A stretch of DNA of 64,000 nt from Acridotheres tristis (Eukaryota; Chordata; Aves; Passeriformes; Sturnidae). The stretch lies in NCBI GenBank assembly GCA_037013685.1, contig CM072887.1, positions 45,125,154-45,189,153 on the forward strand, in the 5' to 3' direction. A program made the position numbers and the translations under genes. Below the pieces are notes generated by a model. It saw nothing but the letters and a program-made list of their open reading frames with translations, was not told the origin of the DNA and ran no database searches. Positions 1 through 13,213 of the stretch are shown piece after piece; the first letter of the stretch is position 1; each line of letters opens with the position of its first letter.

Positions 1-1133
1 GTATTATTTTAACAGCTTTGAAATTAGTCATTTTATAGAATTACTTAATGGTTTGTTTTTATCTCTATCACTATTAAGTTTTGCCATGCTTGAGTTTAAT
101 AAAGCCTCTGTTACTGTTTTGTGAAGTCAAAAAATCAGAAAATTAAAACTGTTTGGTTTCAAGATGTCTAAAAAATTGGTGCACAGTCCAATGAAAAAAC
201 TTACTTTAAGAAAAATGAGATTATCCTTTTAGTGAAATGCTCGATTTGTCTTTATGGAGGAAGCTGTGACAACGAAGAGCTTTTCTTATTACCTGGGAGG
301 TTTTCTAAATATGACAACTGAGTAACGAGCAGGAATTTCAAAGGGAAGCTGGTCTTGTTAAGTTCAAACAAAGTTTACTTGACCTTAAGATTAGTAAAAT
401 TGAACCTTGTATAATTTTTATAACGTATTTATAAAGCAGCTTGCTTTGTGCCTGCAAGATAGTGCTGTCCGTAGTACATTAATTTCACTTTTATCTTGCT
501 TGAGCCATCTTAACTATTTTTGCTGGCCACAGCACATTGGGAATGGAATAATACGGGAAGCAGAGCCTCCTTCTCATAACACTGGCAGTAATTTTCTTTT
601 TTCTTTTTAATTAAAATTAATTCTAAATTCAAAGTGAACCAAATTTGTTTATGTGGTTCCTCCATTTCAGGACTGTTCGCTAGCCTGTGGATGATGTTGC
701 AGTAGTCCTTCTGCAGAGGAGAAATCTAATTGATTTCTTAACATTACCTTTGTGATCTAGAAGATGCATTCTTGTTCTGTTTTCCTAACATAAAGCTGCA
801 CTATGTCTAGGACTTAGAACAACTGTAATGGGGAACTACTAGCAAATAAATATTGTAAGTAGAAAGAGTGAATGTACTTCAGAAGATAAAATAGAAACTC
901 AACAAATACATTTATAACCCGCCTTCACATTTCCTTGTTCTGTCCTTTAGAGAGGCCAATAAAATGTGAGAGTGAAGGTCACATGCAAGGGTATTAGCAG
1001 TTCTTAATATCTCTCCTAATTCACAGAAATCCCAAGTAGCAAATCAAGAAGCTAATTAAAGACACGATTCCAATTCCAATGAGGTTTTTTGCTGAAAGTA
1101 ACTAAAAAATTGTATAATGAGCCTCCATTATCT

Positions 1134-1171
1134 CTCAGTGATTTCAGAACAAAAGTCCTGAAATCACTGAG
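1134..1171. repeat. Perfect 14-bp inverted repeat
   Basis: CTCAGTGATTTCAG (1134-1147) and CTGAAATCACTGAG (1158-1171) are exact reverse complements with a 10-base loop. A second, offset match (TTATCT before the left arm, AGATAA after the right arm) suggests a once longer palindrome. No transposon family is recognised. Confidence 0.9.
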
Positions 1172-2619
1172 GACAAAAGATAACCCAAAAGAAAAACTTC
1201 CTCCTGTAAAGTCTCACTCTGCAGTGCAAGTCTGTGTTTTAAAAATGAAGTTTTAAAGCTCATGTACTTTGGTTGTTCACTAGTTCTTCTCGGATAGCTA
1301 TACATCATGCCAATTTGACAAGCATGAGAGTTGAGCAGTCTTTGTTTCCCACCTGCCTTCTCACTCAAGGGCTTTTATCCTTCTGGATACATCCCTGTAA
1401 ACATGTGCAGATCTGCCTTGGTAACCTGTGGTCTCTCCACCACTTAATGGTGCTCTGATAGCAGTTCAGAAGTTCAATGTCAGATCTGGTGGGCTCCAGT
1501 TGTGTGGTCCTTCTTCAAGAGCCATGTCTATTCATGCTTTAAGAAAGTAATTTATAATTATAAAAAAAAGCATGCTTAATGTGCATGTAATGAGAGTAGG
1601 ACAACAAAAATTCAGGAGGGTGGTTGACTTCATATGAATGAAGCAGGTCATCTTCCACTATGGACAATGGTGATCTTGCCATTAGTCAGTGAAGCCTAAA
1701 GATTTATTTTAACTGCTTAAATTGTTTATGTAATGAATTAAACCACCAGAGCCATAACCCAAAATCTATGAACATGTGTTCCCTATATAAGAGTGTTTAA
1801 AATCCATGAATCCTACATATGCTCAACCCAAAGGGGTTATGCTGTGTCTTGCATATTCAGTGCCCTCTAGAAAACCATCAACTATGACTACCTGTGGACT
1901 TCTACAGACAACTGACATAAAAAGAATAAAAATATTTTGCTACTGTTGGAGGCTGATTACCCCCAAATAAACACCTTCCATTGAGGTTAAACCCAACCAT
2001 CATCACTATGAGATGCATATAAAAGTTTTTCAGTAGATGAGTCCAGGAAGTGAAATTCAAAAGAATGGATTCAGCACAGACCTTTGGTTTAGGTCTACTT
2101 ACAGTCTTTCTGCTGCCACATCTCCTAATCTGTTTCCAAAAAAATCTCCTTCCCTGTCACAAAGCCTCTTAGCCTATCAGTTCTTCTGGCCTTTAAGTGT
2201 GTCACCTCCCTGTTTTACCCAAGTAACTGAAGAACATTTTAATTTAAGCAAATATATACATGCCTGACCTGTTCCAACCTGGGATTTTGCTTCATCTAAT
2301 TATCTTGAATGAGGTTAACACAACATCTTATCCATATCAGTGAATCAGTTAAGAAAACCAAACCAAGCAACCCAAAACAAACAAAAAGAAAAACGTTAAC
2401 AAACAAGAAGCCACCTCTCCTTAATAGGGGTATTTTTTTAACCTGGATTACATTAATGATAAAACGCACCCTATGGCCCATATGCAGTGCAGTAGTGACA
2501 AATGTGAGGAGTTGCAATAAAGGCATAGGATATTTTTCACACTAGCTTCCCTGACAAAGAAAATGGAAGCCCGAATCTGAAAGCAACCTGCTTTTCCTAA
2601 TTATCTCAACTTGTCTAAT

Positions 2620-2657
2620 AGAAGATTAGAAAATAAAGAGAAGATTAGAAAATAAAT
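2620..2657. repeat. 19-bp direct tandem duplication
   Basis: AGAAGATTAGAAAATAAAG at 2620-2638 is repeated at 2639-2657 with one difference in the last base. Confidence 0.9.
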
Positions 2658-3256
2658 ACCTATGCCTTCAGGCTGTTTCTTGGTCTCTACTTACACCATC
2701 ACAGCTGCAGAAAAGCTATGTTAACAAAAATTTTAAACTTTTTTCAAATCTTTTTTTTTTTTTAGATAAATAGTAATTTTAATAGCAAAAGACCCATATT
2801 TGTTGAATAAAAAGCTGGATATTTTATAAATTCAGATTTTGTTAAACAGCAGGTTTAGTCACTATTTTGTTTTTGCAGGTGGCTTAAGATTCACAGATCC
2901 AAAATTGTTGTGCTTACTTTCAGTAGTACCTTTCCCACTATTGAGATGCATCTAAAAATGCATGTAAATTTATAAACATCTCCTGCAAGCTGTTTAAAAA
3001 TAAGTTGTGCTTGCTCATAATTCTTACTTGTATTTCTCATCTCTAGATAAAATCACAGGAGGTTGGAGCTGTAATCCCGTATCATGAACATCTCAGTAAT
3101 GGGTATATCACGTGCAGCTTACTTCATATTAGTATTGATTCAATTCTTAGTGTAAGGTTAGTAATATGAAATTAGTTACTTTTCCTGACAGCAGTCACTA
3201 ATCCAATTCTGCTATTGATGCAGTTTTGTGTGTCTGCCCCTATGATTTTTAGCGTC

Positions 3257-3287
3257 TTTTTTTTTTTTTTTTTTTTTTTTTTCTTTT
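3257..3287. repeat. Poly(T) tract
   Basis: Twenty-six T residues (3257-3282), then CTTTT and AG, precede a GC-richer patch of about 200 bases (3290-3490). It could be the reversed poly(A) tail of an old retroposed copy, a simple repeat, or by coincidence a splice-acceptor-like tract. No AATAAA complement lies next to it. Confidence 0.75.
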
Positions 3288-6200
3288 AGAAAGAGAAGCA
3301 CAGCAAGTAGGGCAGGGCTGAGTTTACTGGGGAGAAGGAAAAGGTTTGGTGGTAGCTGGGCAGTCTGCACCATCCAGGTGGTAAGGAGGGGAGCAGCTGG
3401 GGCTCTTTGCTGGGGCTCCCATGTGAAGGCTGTTTCCCCTTTCCCCCCTCATGCTGCAGCTGTCCCTGTCTGGCAGATTCTCTGGTATGTGGATATGTAT
3501 AAACTGAATCTGATTTCCAAGTGCACCACCTTCTCTTTAAAAACTATGTAAAGGTAAATTTAATTATTTTCCTATCACAATGCTTTAAAAAAATAATGAA
3601 AATTAATGCATGTTCATTTTAATTGCTCTTGTTAGTTGCAAAATTAGCTTAGATACTGAGTTACTCCACATTAGGCTTGCACTTTTAACAATGAATGATT
3701 TTGAAAATCCCAATGAAATTTACATTTGGGTGTTTTCTACTTTGTCCTCATTGATTTTCACCAATGCTTTTACTCTAAGTAATTTTCCATTTTTTTCCTT
3801 TCCTGTTTCATAGTTCTTTCTTTTGGGTATATTCAAATATATTTTAAAATAATGTTTCTCGAGTAAGACAGCTGATATTTAAATGTACTAGAGTATCTAA
3901 AAGTTTTATGTGATTGAACACCAGACCAAAGACAATGACATTAACAGCTACTCTGTAAAAGGCAGAAAAACCTGATCTGATTAATACTGAGGGCTTTGAA
4001 TTGTAGTTTGATTTTCTATCAGAATTGACTGTCTAAATTCCTTGTACTACCCAGAAAATCTTCTTTGAAATTATCAGCATTATCATCTGACATTTTGATA
4101 GATTCTCTAATGTTTATAATTTAACATGTAATGCAAATATCAAAAACAGACATAATGCCAAATTGAGAATCATTATATTTTATCTTGGATATGTTATAAC
4201 TGAATATTTTAATACTTTCAATGCATCTTTTTTAAAAAGAAAATCAAAATGTTGGTAACATTAGAATGGATAAAAAAATGGCAGTTCATTTAGATTTCAT
4301 AGATTTGTATTATTTTACAGATTTTCTTTTAGTTGATGAAAATGGTTTCGTTAGCATTTCTGTTATTTTTGCTTGAAACTTTGTAACTTCTTGTATCTTC
4401 ATTTATGGTGCCACATGGCACATTTACACAGTGCTACATTTACTCTGTTCATGCTTGTCTTATGTATTAATCAATTTAGATTCAGGATACTGCCTTCTCT
4501 TACTCTGTGTAACTGCTTTTCAAACCACATCTGTCAGATATGGAAAATTAGTGAGGTTACCTGTGATACAAGTGTGTGGAGTACCTCAATTATCTACAGG
4601 GATATTACAGAAAATATGAAACTTCAGGAGGAACAATGAGAAAGACAATGGTTTAACTTTCTCACAGCTGTGGTCTTATTGGGGACTTCCTTCGTTTTCT
4701 GAAATGCTTATTGTATATAATTATTGTGTCTTTCATGAGACCTATGCACCAAAGGACTCACTGAATCAAATGACTGGAACAGGGGCTTTTTTGTTTTGGG
4801 ACTTTCCTGGGGCAAATTTGCTTTATGCTTTACCATCGATAGTGAAGTCATTCTTTATTAAAGGAGGTGTTTGTGTGTTCTACATGCTGGAGAAGTCCAA
4901 TAAGGAGATAAGCTAAGCCAAGACAGGTTGTTTGGATATGTGTGGTGATGAGGGACATGCTTCATCCATGAAGTGAGGAGGAAGGGAGGGAGCTCCCAAT
5001 AGAGGAGGTGGGAGGCAGGAGCTGTCCCTCAGATGGCTGCAGTGGCACAGCAGCCAAAGACCAAAGGAGCAGAGGAAAATGATTCTGATGCTTCCTCTGA
5101 TAACTAGGTAAATGCATAAATTAATATCTGTGTTTTCATACTTTTTAAAATCATTTTATGATTGTCCTTCAGTGACAGTATGTTCAGGAGTTAATGGAAC
5201 CTCTCTAATATCTTTTTCAAGCTATTTTTTAAGTATTAGGATCCTTGCCACTGTGTATGTTTTCCTGACCTTTCTTTAATTGTCCTGGCATTCCCATTAC
5301 AGGATTTGAAAATTGCCCTTAATTTATTTGCTGAGTTGCCAATGCTTGTATTATGTTTGCCACCTACAGAGAAGTGCAGTAATACTTGCTGATAATATCA
5401 CACATTATTCTTGGCTGTACTTTGGCTCAGAGAGTGGGGAGTGTGGGAGAGGAGGCTGTGTGTCTTTCCTCTAGCTTCAGTGTTCTGTGTTTTTTCCTAA
5501 ATAAAATCATTTCACTGAGATATAGTGTCTCTTTCCACCCAACAGGCAAGTTTAAAAGCTCATCTTTTAGGTGTTATGGGGATTTTTCCTAATTGTACAC
5601 TTTCTTCCTGCCTTTAATTGACATAATTTTCTATCTATTTGATTTTTGATTTGTCTCACTATTAGATCAGATGCTGGTTTGTTATACCATATTTTGCCAT
5701 GATCCGGAGTGGATTTTTGCAAGCTTTTTAATGGAATTTATTGATCAAAATCACAGTAATTCAGAGGTATAGCCAACCAAATCACAAATATGCTTTCTAA
5801 GAGGAAGATAAGATCTGCAAGCATTTGGGGAGTGTAAGCATTAAACTAACTGATTAGGATACTCCAAATGGATATAGCTCGATGCAATGGGATAGATTAA
5901 AAGGATTTGAATTTGACAAGGAAAGGAGGTATTTTAGCTATGATATCTTCAAGGTATTTCATTGTTAACTTATACAAATAATAGAAGACTTATCATAAAA
6001 GTTTTAAATAATAGTAGAGGATGTGAGAGGATTAATTTTATATAGCCAGAGGAGGAATAAGATGATTTTCTGATAATATTGTATCTCTGATTAAGTAACT
6101 CCTAAGTAATCAGAATATGATTTTCCTTATTAGAGTTCATGACCTGTGTCTAGAAGGGCTAGAGAAATCCTGTGAGTTTTGAGGAGTCAAATTAAAGGAG

Positions 6201-7589
6201 GTGCAGATCTAAATCATGTAGGCATGAGAAGGATTCAGAACCCAGCTCCTCCTGTCCGTGAATCAGCACCAGGACACTGCAAAATCAAGCTGAGTAGCTG
6301 TTACTTTGATTCACCTAATAAAACCTGGCTTTTCATGTTGTGCAAGGAGAGATACAAGCACTCATTATCCATAGAAATAGATTACTGGGTCTACATACAT
6401 GTTTCAGGTTAAAATCCAAGAGGACTCTGAGAGAAGGCAGTTGTACACCCATTCAAGGCTGGAGAGAAATTGAGGAAATCACTGGCTAAGAACCTCTTGT
6501 TCATTATCTAGACTTAAAGCATTTTAATTGTCTTGAGATGTTATATTCCATCCTCACTTATTCTGATACAAAGTAATGAAAAGTTGGACAGTTTTCTGAG
6601 AATAAATTTTAAAAAAAGGAAGTAATAATTATAGATGGTATTATTCCTTGAAAGTAGGCACTTGTGATATATTAAATATTGAACCTGAGAAAATACTCTT
6701 GTATTAATTCTGGGGACTTGTTCTTATTGGCAAAACATGCCTTCCTACATTATATTAAGCTAGTGAGACGGCTTTTCCACTGTAGCAGATTTCTGAGTTT
6801 TTTCAGGTCTTTGTATGAAAATTTATTCTGACAGCTCCGTGTTTAGTCCATCACATTTGCTATCTGTTCTCGAGTTGCTAAGCAGTTTTTTGCATTACCT
6901 CCTCCATTTTTAAAATGAAGACTTTTGATTCTACAAGACTTCAGGGTTTTAATGCTTTCTGATCACTTTTCACACTGTCTCTGCACAAATAAATATTAAA
7001 TATGCAAAGCAAGGTTTTATGCTGGACTGTTGAAGTTATGCTCAGCACAGCACCAAATAATACCAAATTGAAATGAGCCCTGGTATCATATATGAGTCTA
7101 CTTTTAAATTTCTGGAACATTTGTATCTGATGCCACATGGTAAATACATGCTTCATTTGTATTTGTATGCTATCCAAGTGAATAAAGAGTGAATATGATA
7201 TTCATATTAGCAGGAAAAAGAAAATATTATAGGAAGTTAAATGAAGCTTTTATTCCAGTTGATAATGTGCTCAGATGAGATTCTCTAAGATAGAGATTCT
7301 GATGTTTTTCCTATAGTTGATACATTTTTTAACACCTCTTTGCAATCAGAGTTTAAGGTCTTATTTCTCCTGCTTACCTTATAGCAGGATCTCTTCTTCT
7401 TATCATGAAATGTGTAGGCATTTCATACCTCTGAGGTCTTCTCTTCCATATCAAATGTGAATTAAATTAGCATTTTTAAGAGGAGGACAGAAAGTAAGGG
7501 GCAGATAGAAAAAGCACATATACATACACATAAATACAGTTTTATATATAAGCTATGACTGTCTAAGAAGCAAGGCTAGAAACTGCACC

Positions 7590-7680
7590 AAAAAAAAAAA
7601 CCAACCAACCAACCAAACCACTAACAAAAAACAAAAAAACCCCCAAACAACAACAACAAAAAAAACCAGCAAACAAAAAC
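7590..7680. repeat. A-rich AACC/AAC low-complexity tract
   Basis: Poly(A) followed by CCAACCAACCAACC and AACAACAAC units. Similar A-rich patches occur near 2350, 18170, 18325 and 55775, and in T-rich orientation near 10980 and 21100. Confidence 0.8.
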
Positions 7681-8927
7681 TACCTGTTCTTAAATCCCTT
7701 TGATCCTTGAAAATCCAACTCTGTCCTTAATGTATTTTTTCTTCCTGTGTTCTAGAGAAGGGCAATGAAGTCTAAGCAAAACAAGAATACTACTTAACAA
7801 AAAGTGATTGTGATACCAGTTAGTAACTGAGGCCAAAGCACCTTGAGGAACTGGGGACAGCACCTAAATGATGCAGACATTATTGTGCCATGACTGCAGA
7901 GTTGCATATATTATTTAGCTTAGATATAACTAGAAAACAAGTACAGGGAGCTCAATTTTTATAAAATTATTTTCAATCTACAACCGCTGGTTGTCCCTAT
8001 TAAGTCCAGAAATTAGAATAATGATGGAAATTACATGATGCCTTTATTTGTCTAATGAACTAAAGCATTGTTTCACTCAGGCTTTGGTCTCAGACCCACA
8101 CCCATTACTCGATGTGATGTAGCTGCAATGCAGAGCAGAGGTGCAGTAAATCACCTCCTTCAGCTGGAAATTCAAGGGTCTTTACATCCACTGATTCCTG
8201 TTATAAGTTCTGCTCCTTTCTGTCATATGTATTTGTCGCCTATGTTCCTCACAGTTCTATACACATATCCCTGCTGCAGTGCAGAGGAGAGTCAGTAGGG
8301 AGGTTTATTGAAGTCAAATCTATTGGTTTTCTCCAGTCACTCCTAAGGAAAAAAAAAAGGCGCTTAGGAATTTGACAAATTTGCATCTCAATCATCTCAA
8401 TTTTAATCAAAGTTAGGTTGAGGGAGACTTGCTCCCTCAATATAATGCCAGCTTTCTACCACTAAAATTCTGAGCTTGTATAATTATGACAATCATTTTG
8501 GATAAAGACATCCTGGTGTTTCACGTAGGACTTGAAGACTTGGCAGGCATATGCAGAAGTCATGTTGCTGTCTGCTAACATGAATGCATGTTGGTGGATA
8601 CTGGTGCTGTTCCCAATAGCCTTTGAGAAGTCCTGTGTTAGCCTAATCTACAATTTCCCAGAGATGCAAACAGCAGTACCTTTGAACATAAGTTTTTTCC
8701 AAGACAGAGTCCACCTGGAAAGGTTTATTTTGGATTGCTTTACCTGGGTTTGAGAGGGATCATCAAGACCTACCTTAGAAAGTCTTTCTGCCCCACTGGT
8801 GCCCCACCTGTTACACGGCTGAATTTCTTACTATGCAGGATACACACTGGTCAAGAGCTCTTGAGGGCTGGAAGGGTGTGAGTTTCAGCTATTAAACCTT
8901 ACAGATTTTAGATGTTAAAGTAACAAA

Positions 8928-9340
8928 CATAGAATCACAGAATCATAGAGTAGCTTGAGTTGGAATGGACCTTAATGATCTAGTTCCAGCCTTCTGCTGT
9001 GAGCAGGGACACCTTTTACTAGACCAGCTTGTTCAGAGCTCTATCCAACTTGGACTTAAGCACATCCATAGTTTCTCTGGGTAGTCAGTTCCAGTGCCCC
9101 ACCACCTTTACAATAAAGAATTTCTTTATAACATGTCATCTAAACCTACTGTCTTTCAGTTTGAAGCCATTCCCCCTTTGTCCTCTCACTACATTTCTTG
9201 TAAAAAGTCTCTTTCCATCTTCCATGTAGGCCCCCTTCTGTTATTGGAACACCGCAATTAGGTCACCCCAAAGCTGCCTCTTTTCCAGGCTGAACAATCC
9301 CAATTCTCTCAGACTTTCCTCATAGGAGGGGTGCCCCATG
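8928..9340 (-). mobile_element. CR1 LINE fragment, 5'-truncated
   Basis: Read on the minus strand, the element ends in the CR1 3' tail, seen here as CATAGAATCACAGAATCATAG at the left edge. The sequence preceding the tail is the familiar CR1 region that follows the reverse-transcriptase part of ORF2, including the reverse complement of its 'GGTCCATTCCAACTCAAG'-like block. About 413 bases remain, and the element stops abruptly near 9340 where it was 5'-truncated. Many substitutions show that it is old, and no coding frame survives. The family is assigned from recalled CR1 structure. Confidence 0.88.
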
Positions 9341-12300
9341 TTTCATGACTACCTCATTTTTCTTTCCTGTCCTTTGGAAATTCAGGCTCTCGGACATGGG
9401 GCATCAGAGGTCTCATGAGTCCTGTCTTGTTTTCTCAAAGGAAGTGGTGGACAAATTTTATTTCTGGGAAAGTGATATTTTGATATTTGGCTTCTAGACA
9501 TAAAAATCCAATCTTACTTCTTTTTTTGTTTGGTATTAATGTGGCTGTACTGTAACACAGAATTTTAATGGCCAATAAAATACACTGAATTATTGAAATA
9601 AAGTAGAGGTTTAACATATCCTATACACTTTATCACATGCACTAGTTTAGTTGAATGCAAGTTTGATCAAAATTAAATACTGTGTATTGGAACCAAATTG
9701 TTTTGAAGTGTTCCCAAAGATGTAATCAAAGCATTATATTCCAGCAAAACATTTCAAATCTGACATAACATTTTCTAATGAAAAATCTTCCATCAATTGT
9801 TTTTTCTCTAACAGTCTCTGTCCACTAAAAATTGTTTCTTGTACAGAGAGCATGACATTTGTTTCGTATAGTTCATACTGATTTCCAGGAGATACAATAC
9901 TGAGACATAACTTCAATTAATGTATGATGCCTCCACTGTGATCTGGATAATGTAATGTTGCCTCTGGCATTGCAATGCCTTGCAGTAATTGCACCTGCAA
10001 AAAATGGCAAGGCAGGAATTCTTTAGCTATTACAAAAGGAACATGATGGTAGAAAAATTCTCTGAGAAGTAGCCATTTTCTCTTGCTCACCAAAGCTTCA
10101 GGACATCAGCCATGCTTCTATTTGGGGCTTTTTCTCTTGCTGAGGATTGAATAAAAATAGGGGGTGCAGGGCTTTCCTGTGATAGAATTTCAGCTTTGAA
10201 TATCAATTTTTCAGACTCTTGCATATGGTTTTATATGCACACCAGTAGTCTTTATTGGCTATATATTTCTATATTTTAAATAGATATAAGTTGATAGGCT
10301 GAAGGGGGATGGAAAAGGTAAAGGATCGGGTTACCCTACAGACATTTTGCTATTTTCCTTACCAATTTCTAACAAAGTCTGGTGGGTATTTTTGCTAAGA
10401 GCTGTTCTGCATGAAGCAGAGTGCTGGCCCTGACTCTGTGGAGCAAACCAGGCACAGCAAACCACTTTTATAGCTGGCAGGTCTTATGGCAAGCCATGGC
10501 TGGTTTTAGACAGACTGCGAAAATGGCAGCATCTCCTGCAGAAATGCAGAAGCATCAAAAACGTGAACGTGGCCTCATCAAAGTTTACTTGTGGTCTGGA
10601 TCCAAGTCAGAGTCTTCCATCTGAGTAATCCTGGGTTAAGAGAGGATTCAGGCATCCTTCCCTCCATTGCTAGCTTTGATACCATCTCAGTGGGAAAATA
10701 ATTTGCAACTTCCCTTTTCATAAAGAGGCACTCTTTAAAAGGAACCTCAGCATTAAAAAAAGACAGTGCTAGAAGCTATTGACTGTTCAACTAAACAACA
10801 GGCTTTCTCTTTCTCAGTTCTCTTCACCACCTTATAATTTAATGTCAGTGTTTGTGCCTGGTATCCTGTCTTAATGTTGTGTGCTTGATGTTGCATTGAG
10901 ACAAGATGATAGAGGTCATGGCTCATGTCCCCAAAATGTAGCCAAAAGTATCTTTTTTATTATTATTATTTCTGTCATTTTGGTTTGGTTTAGGGTTTTT
11001 TTGTTGGGTTTTTCTTTTTTTGGTTGATTGGTTGTTTTTTAGTTTACTGTCATTGTCAACCCTGAGTGGAAATTGCCCAATATCTCAAATTGTTAAATAC
11101 CCTCAAAAGGATTTACAGCTTTAAATTAAGTGTAGCCTCTTTCCTTGTGGCTGTAGAATTAACTGAGTTCCAAGCTATTAAGGTTTCAAAACATTTTTTA
11201 AGTATGAGACAATAATGCTTCAAGCCTCACTAGACCTTTCTCATTTCACTAGATGGTGACATTTTACAAATTGTCAGATTCATCTTTGTTTACTAGCAGA
11301 GGATGAAGTTTTAGCTGCTTTAGTTTGACTCTTCAGTTTTATAACCCCTTTATATGTCTGAAATTCTGGAAATTAAGGAAAGGGAGAAAGGAATGGGGTC
11401 AACAGTTATTTAATTGTCTCAGAGGGGAAATCATCAGCCAGTCATATAACATAAGAAGAAATATCCACATGTATTCATGCTTCTGTCCTACCCCTGTATG
11501 TTTTCCTGTGAATTCATACACATTAAGCCATGATTTGGTTTGCAAGCTGCAGGATGAAAGGTGCAGCTTCTGGTCCTCCTTGTACTTAGCAAGAGAGACT
11601 GCTACAGGGAAAAGTGTTAAATACAATATTGTAAGTCTTCCTGCCTTTTGTCCTTGGCTAATAAAGACAACCATTGCGTGTCATTAAACAGTCGATATGT
11701 TCCACCTCAGAAACATGCTTCATTTCACTGAACAGAAATTCAAGGCAGCAGAGACCATGTCAGAATGAAAGCACATGGCTGTGCCTGCATCTGCACTGTG
11801 CATGGGGAAGATTCCCCCATATGCTCATGTGCTGTGGACATGGCTGCATGTACAAGCATCATCAGACAAAAAATTGACTGAATATCAACTCCTTTTCCCA
11901 TTGCATTAACATTGCATTTTTCACTCTGTGACTTTCTGAGAACAAAAATCCTATTTTTATTCTCCTACGTTGCTCTATTATTTCTAAACAGATCAGTAAT
12001 TTCAATGGATGGCCTAGATAGTTTTTGGTTCCTTTCTTTCAACTCCAGGGCATTTAATGCATCTTTTAATCTTGAAAGAGCACATCATTGCACAAATTCG
12101 TGGTAGGCAGTTGATGCTTCTTCACTCTGAAGAAGTTATGAGTCTTTTAACTAAGAGTATAAATCTAGTGAAATGTATATCAAGAGACTCAAGTGAAATG
12201 TACTGTGCAAAAAGGGTAGCAACATATTAAGTCACACTTTCCATCTGTCTTGGGATGTATAATGGAGAGGAGATTTAAACATATTTTGACAGTATGGTTA

Positions 12301-12427
12301 TATTCAAATACTGCTGTAACTCCCTTTACATATTTTTTAAAACATTGTACTATGCATTTTCTTCCTTATGGGAGGGAGAACGAGGTACCTGTTGTTATGT
12401 TCATGGGCAGAAATCCTTACCTGATAG
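9341..12427. other. Non-coding stretch, no gene seen
   Basis: No recognisable exon. The longest open frame (120 codons, + strand, 11325-11687) overlaps another on the opposite strand and matches no family I know. A T-rich GGTTT-type tract lies at about 10965-11040. Confidence 0.6.
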
Positions 12428-12515
12428 TCCTTAGTCATAGTGCTGGACTGATGGTTGAACTTCCTCATCTTAAAGGTCTCTTCGAACCTTGATATTTCTA
12501 TGATTCTGTGATTCT
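12428..12515 (+). mobile_element. CR1 LINE 3'-end fragment
   Basis: A short fragment on the + strand matches the final CR1 segment (TGGTTGAACTTCCTCATC, then AAAGGTCTCTTCGAACCTTG) and ends in the tail TTCTATGATTCTGTGATTCT at 12496-12515. Its left boundary is uncertain because the match fades before about 12440. Its 3' end faces that of a minus-strand CR1 starting at 12679. Confidence 0.82.
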
Positions 12516-12678
12516 AGGTCATGCTCCTTAGTCTCCACCATGACTCCACTCCCAGGATGAATCCGCCTTTTTCTCCTCACGAGTTGTTTCCGCTGCTGCT
12601 GTGTTTGGTGGTTCTTCCTCCTTGAAGACAGGAAGCCAGAACCACATGAGATATTCCAAACCATTTTTGCTAAATTTG

Positions 12679-13213
12679 TAGAATCATAGCATATTTTGGG
12701 TTAGAAAACACCTTTAAGATTGGGTCTAATAATAAACCTAACACTGCTAAATCCACCACTAAACCGTGGTCCTAAGTGTCACATCTACACATTATTTAAA
12801 TACCTCTGAGAATGGTGACTCAACCACTTCTCTGGGCAACTGGTTCCGTTGCTTAATAGCCATTTCCGTGAAGACATTTTCCTATTATGCAATCTAAACC
12901 TCCCCTGATACAACTCGAGGACATTTCCCCTTGTGCTTTCTTGCAGCTTGTTGCCTGGGAGGAGAGGCCCATCCCCACCTGGCTATACCCTCCTTCCAGG
13001 CAGTTGTAGAGAGCAATAAGGTCCCCCCTGAGCCTCCTTTCCTCCAGGCTAAACACCCCCAGCTCCCTCAGCTGCTCCTCACAGCACTTGTGCTCCAGAC
13101 CCTTCACCAGCTCCATTTTCCTTCTCTGGACACACTTCAGCAACTCAAATGTCCTTCTTGTACTGAGGAGCCCAGAACTTGGACAGTGGGCTCGTGATGT
13201 GACCTTACGACAG
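12679..13213 (-). mobile_element. CR1 LINE fragment with ORF2 C-terminal remnant
   Basis: This is the longest CR1 copy here, about 535 bases. On the minus strand it keeps the C-terminal end of CR1 ORF2: a 96-codon open stretch (12853-13143) contains LRELGVFSLEERRLRGDLIA and ALYNCLEGG, both typical of CR1. It ends at 12679 with a decayed AGAATCATAG-type tail. It is 5'-truncated near 13213 and is not functional; earlier ORF2 sequence, including the reverse-transcriptase domain, is absent. Confidence 0.9.

Larger units (their letters stand above)
1..8927. other. Non-coding stretch, no gene seen
   Basis: AT-rich DNA with only short, unrecognised open frames (90 codons or fewer). It contains the 1134 inverted repeat, the 2620 tandem duplication, the 3257 poly(T) with its GC-richer flank, a second GC-richer patch at about 4965-5080, and the 7590 A-rich tract. 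It is probably intron or gene-desert sequence upstream of CHRM3 coding DNA. Confidence 0.6.

Noticed and set aside
4965..5080. A GC-richer patch considered as a CpG island or promoter
   Set aside because: It is almost without CpG, so it is not a CpG island; no other promoter evidence was seen.
11325..11687. A 120-codon + strand frame
   Set aside because: No domain or family resemblance; it overlaps a 91-codon frame on the other strand and lies in repeat-bearing non-coding DNA.
12853..13143. A 96-codon minus-strand frame as a gene
   Set aside because: Its residues are the C-terminal end of CR1 ORF2 inside a truncated CR1 copy.
12931..13197. An 88-codon + strand frame
   Set aside because: It is antisense to the CR1 remnant.
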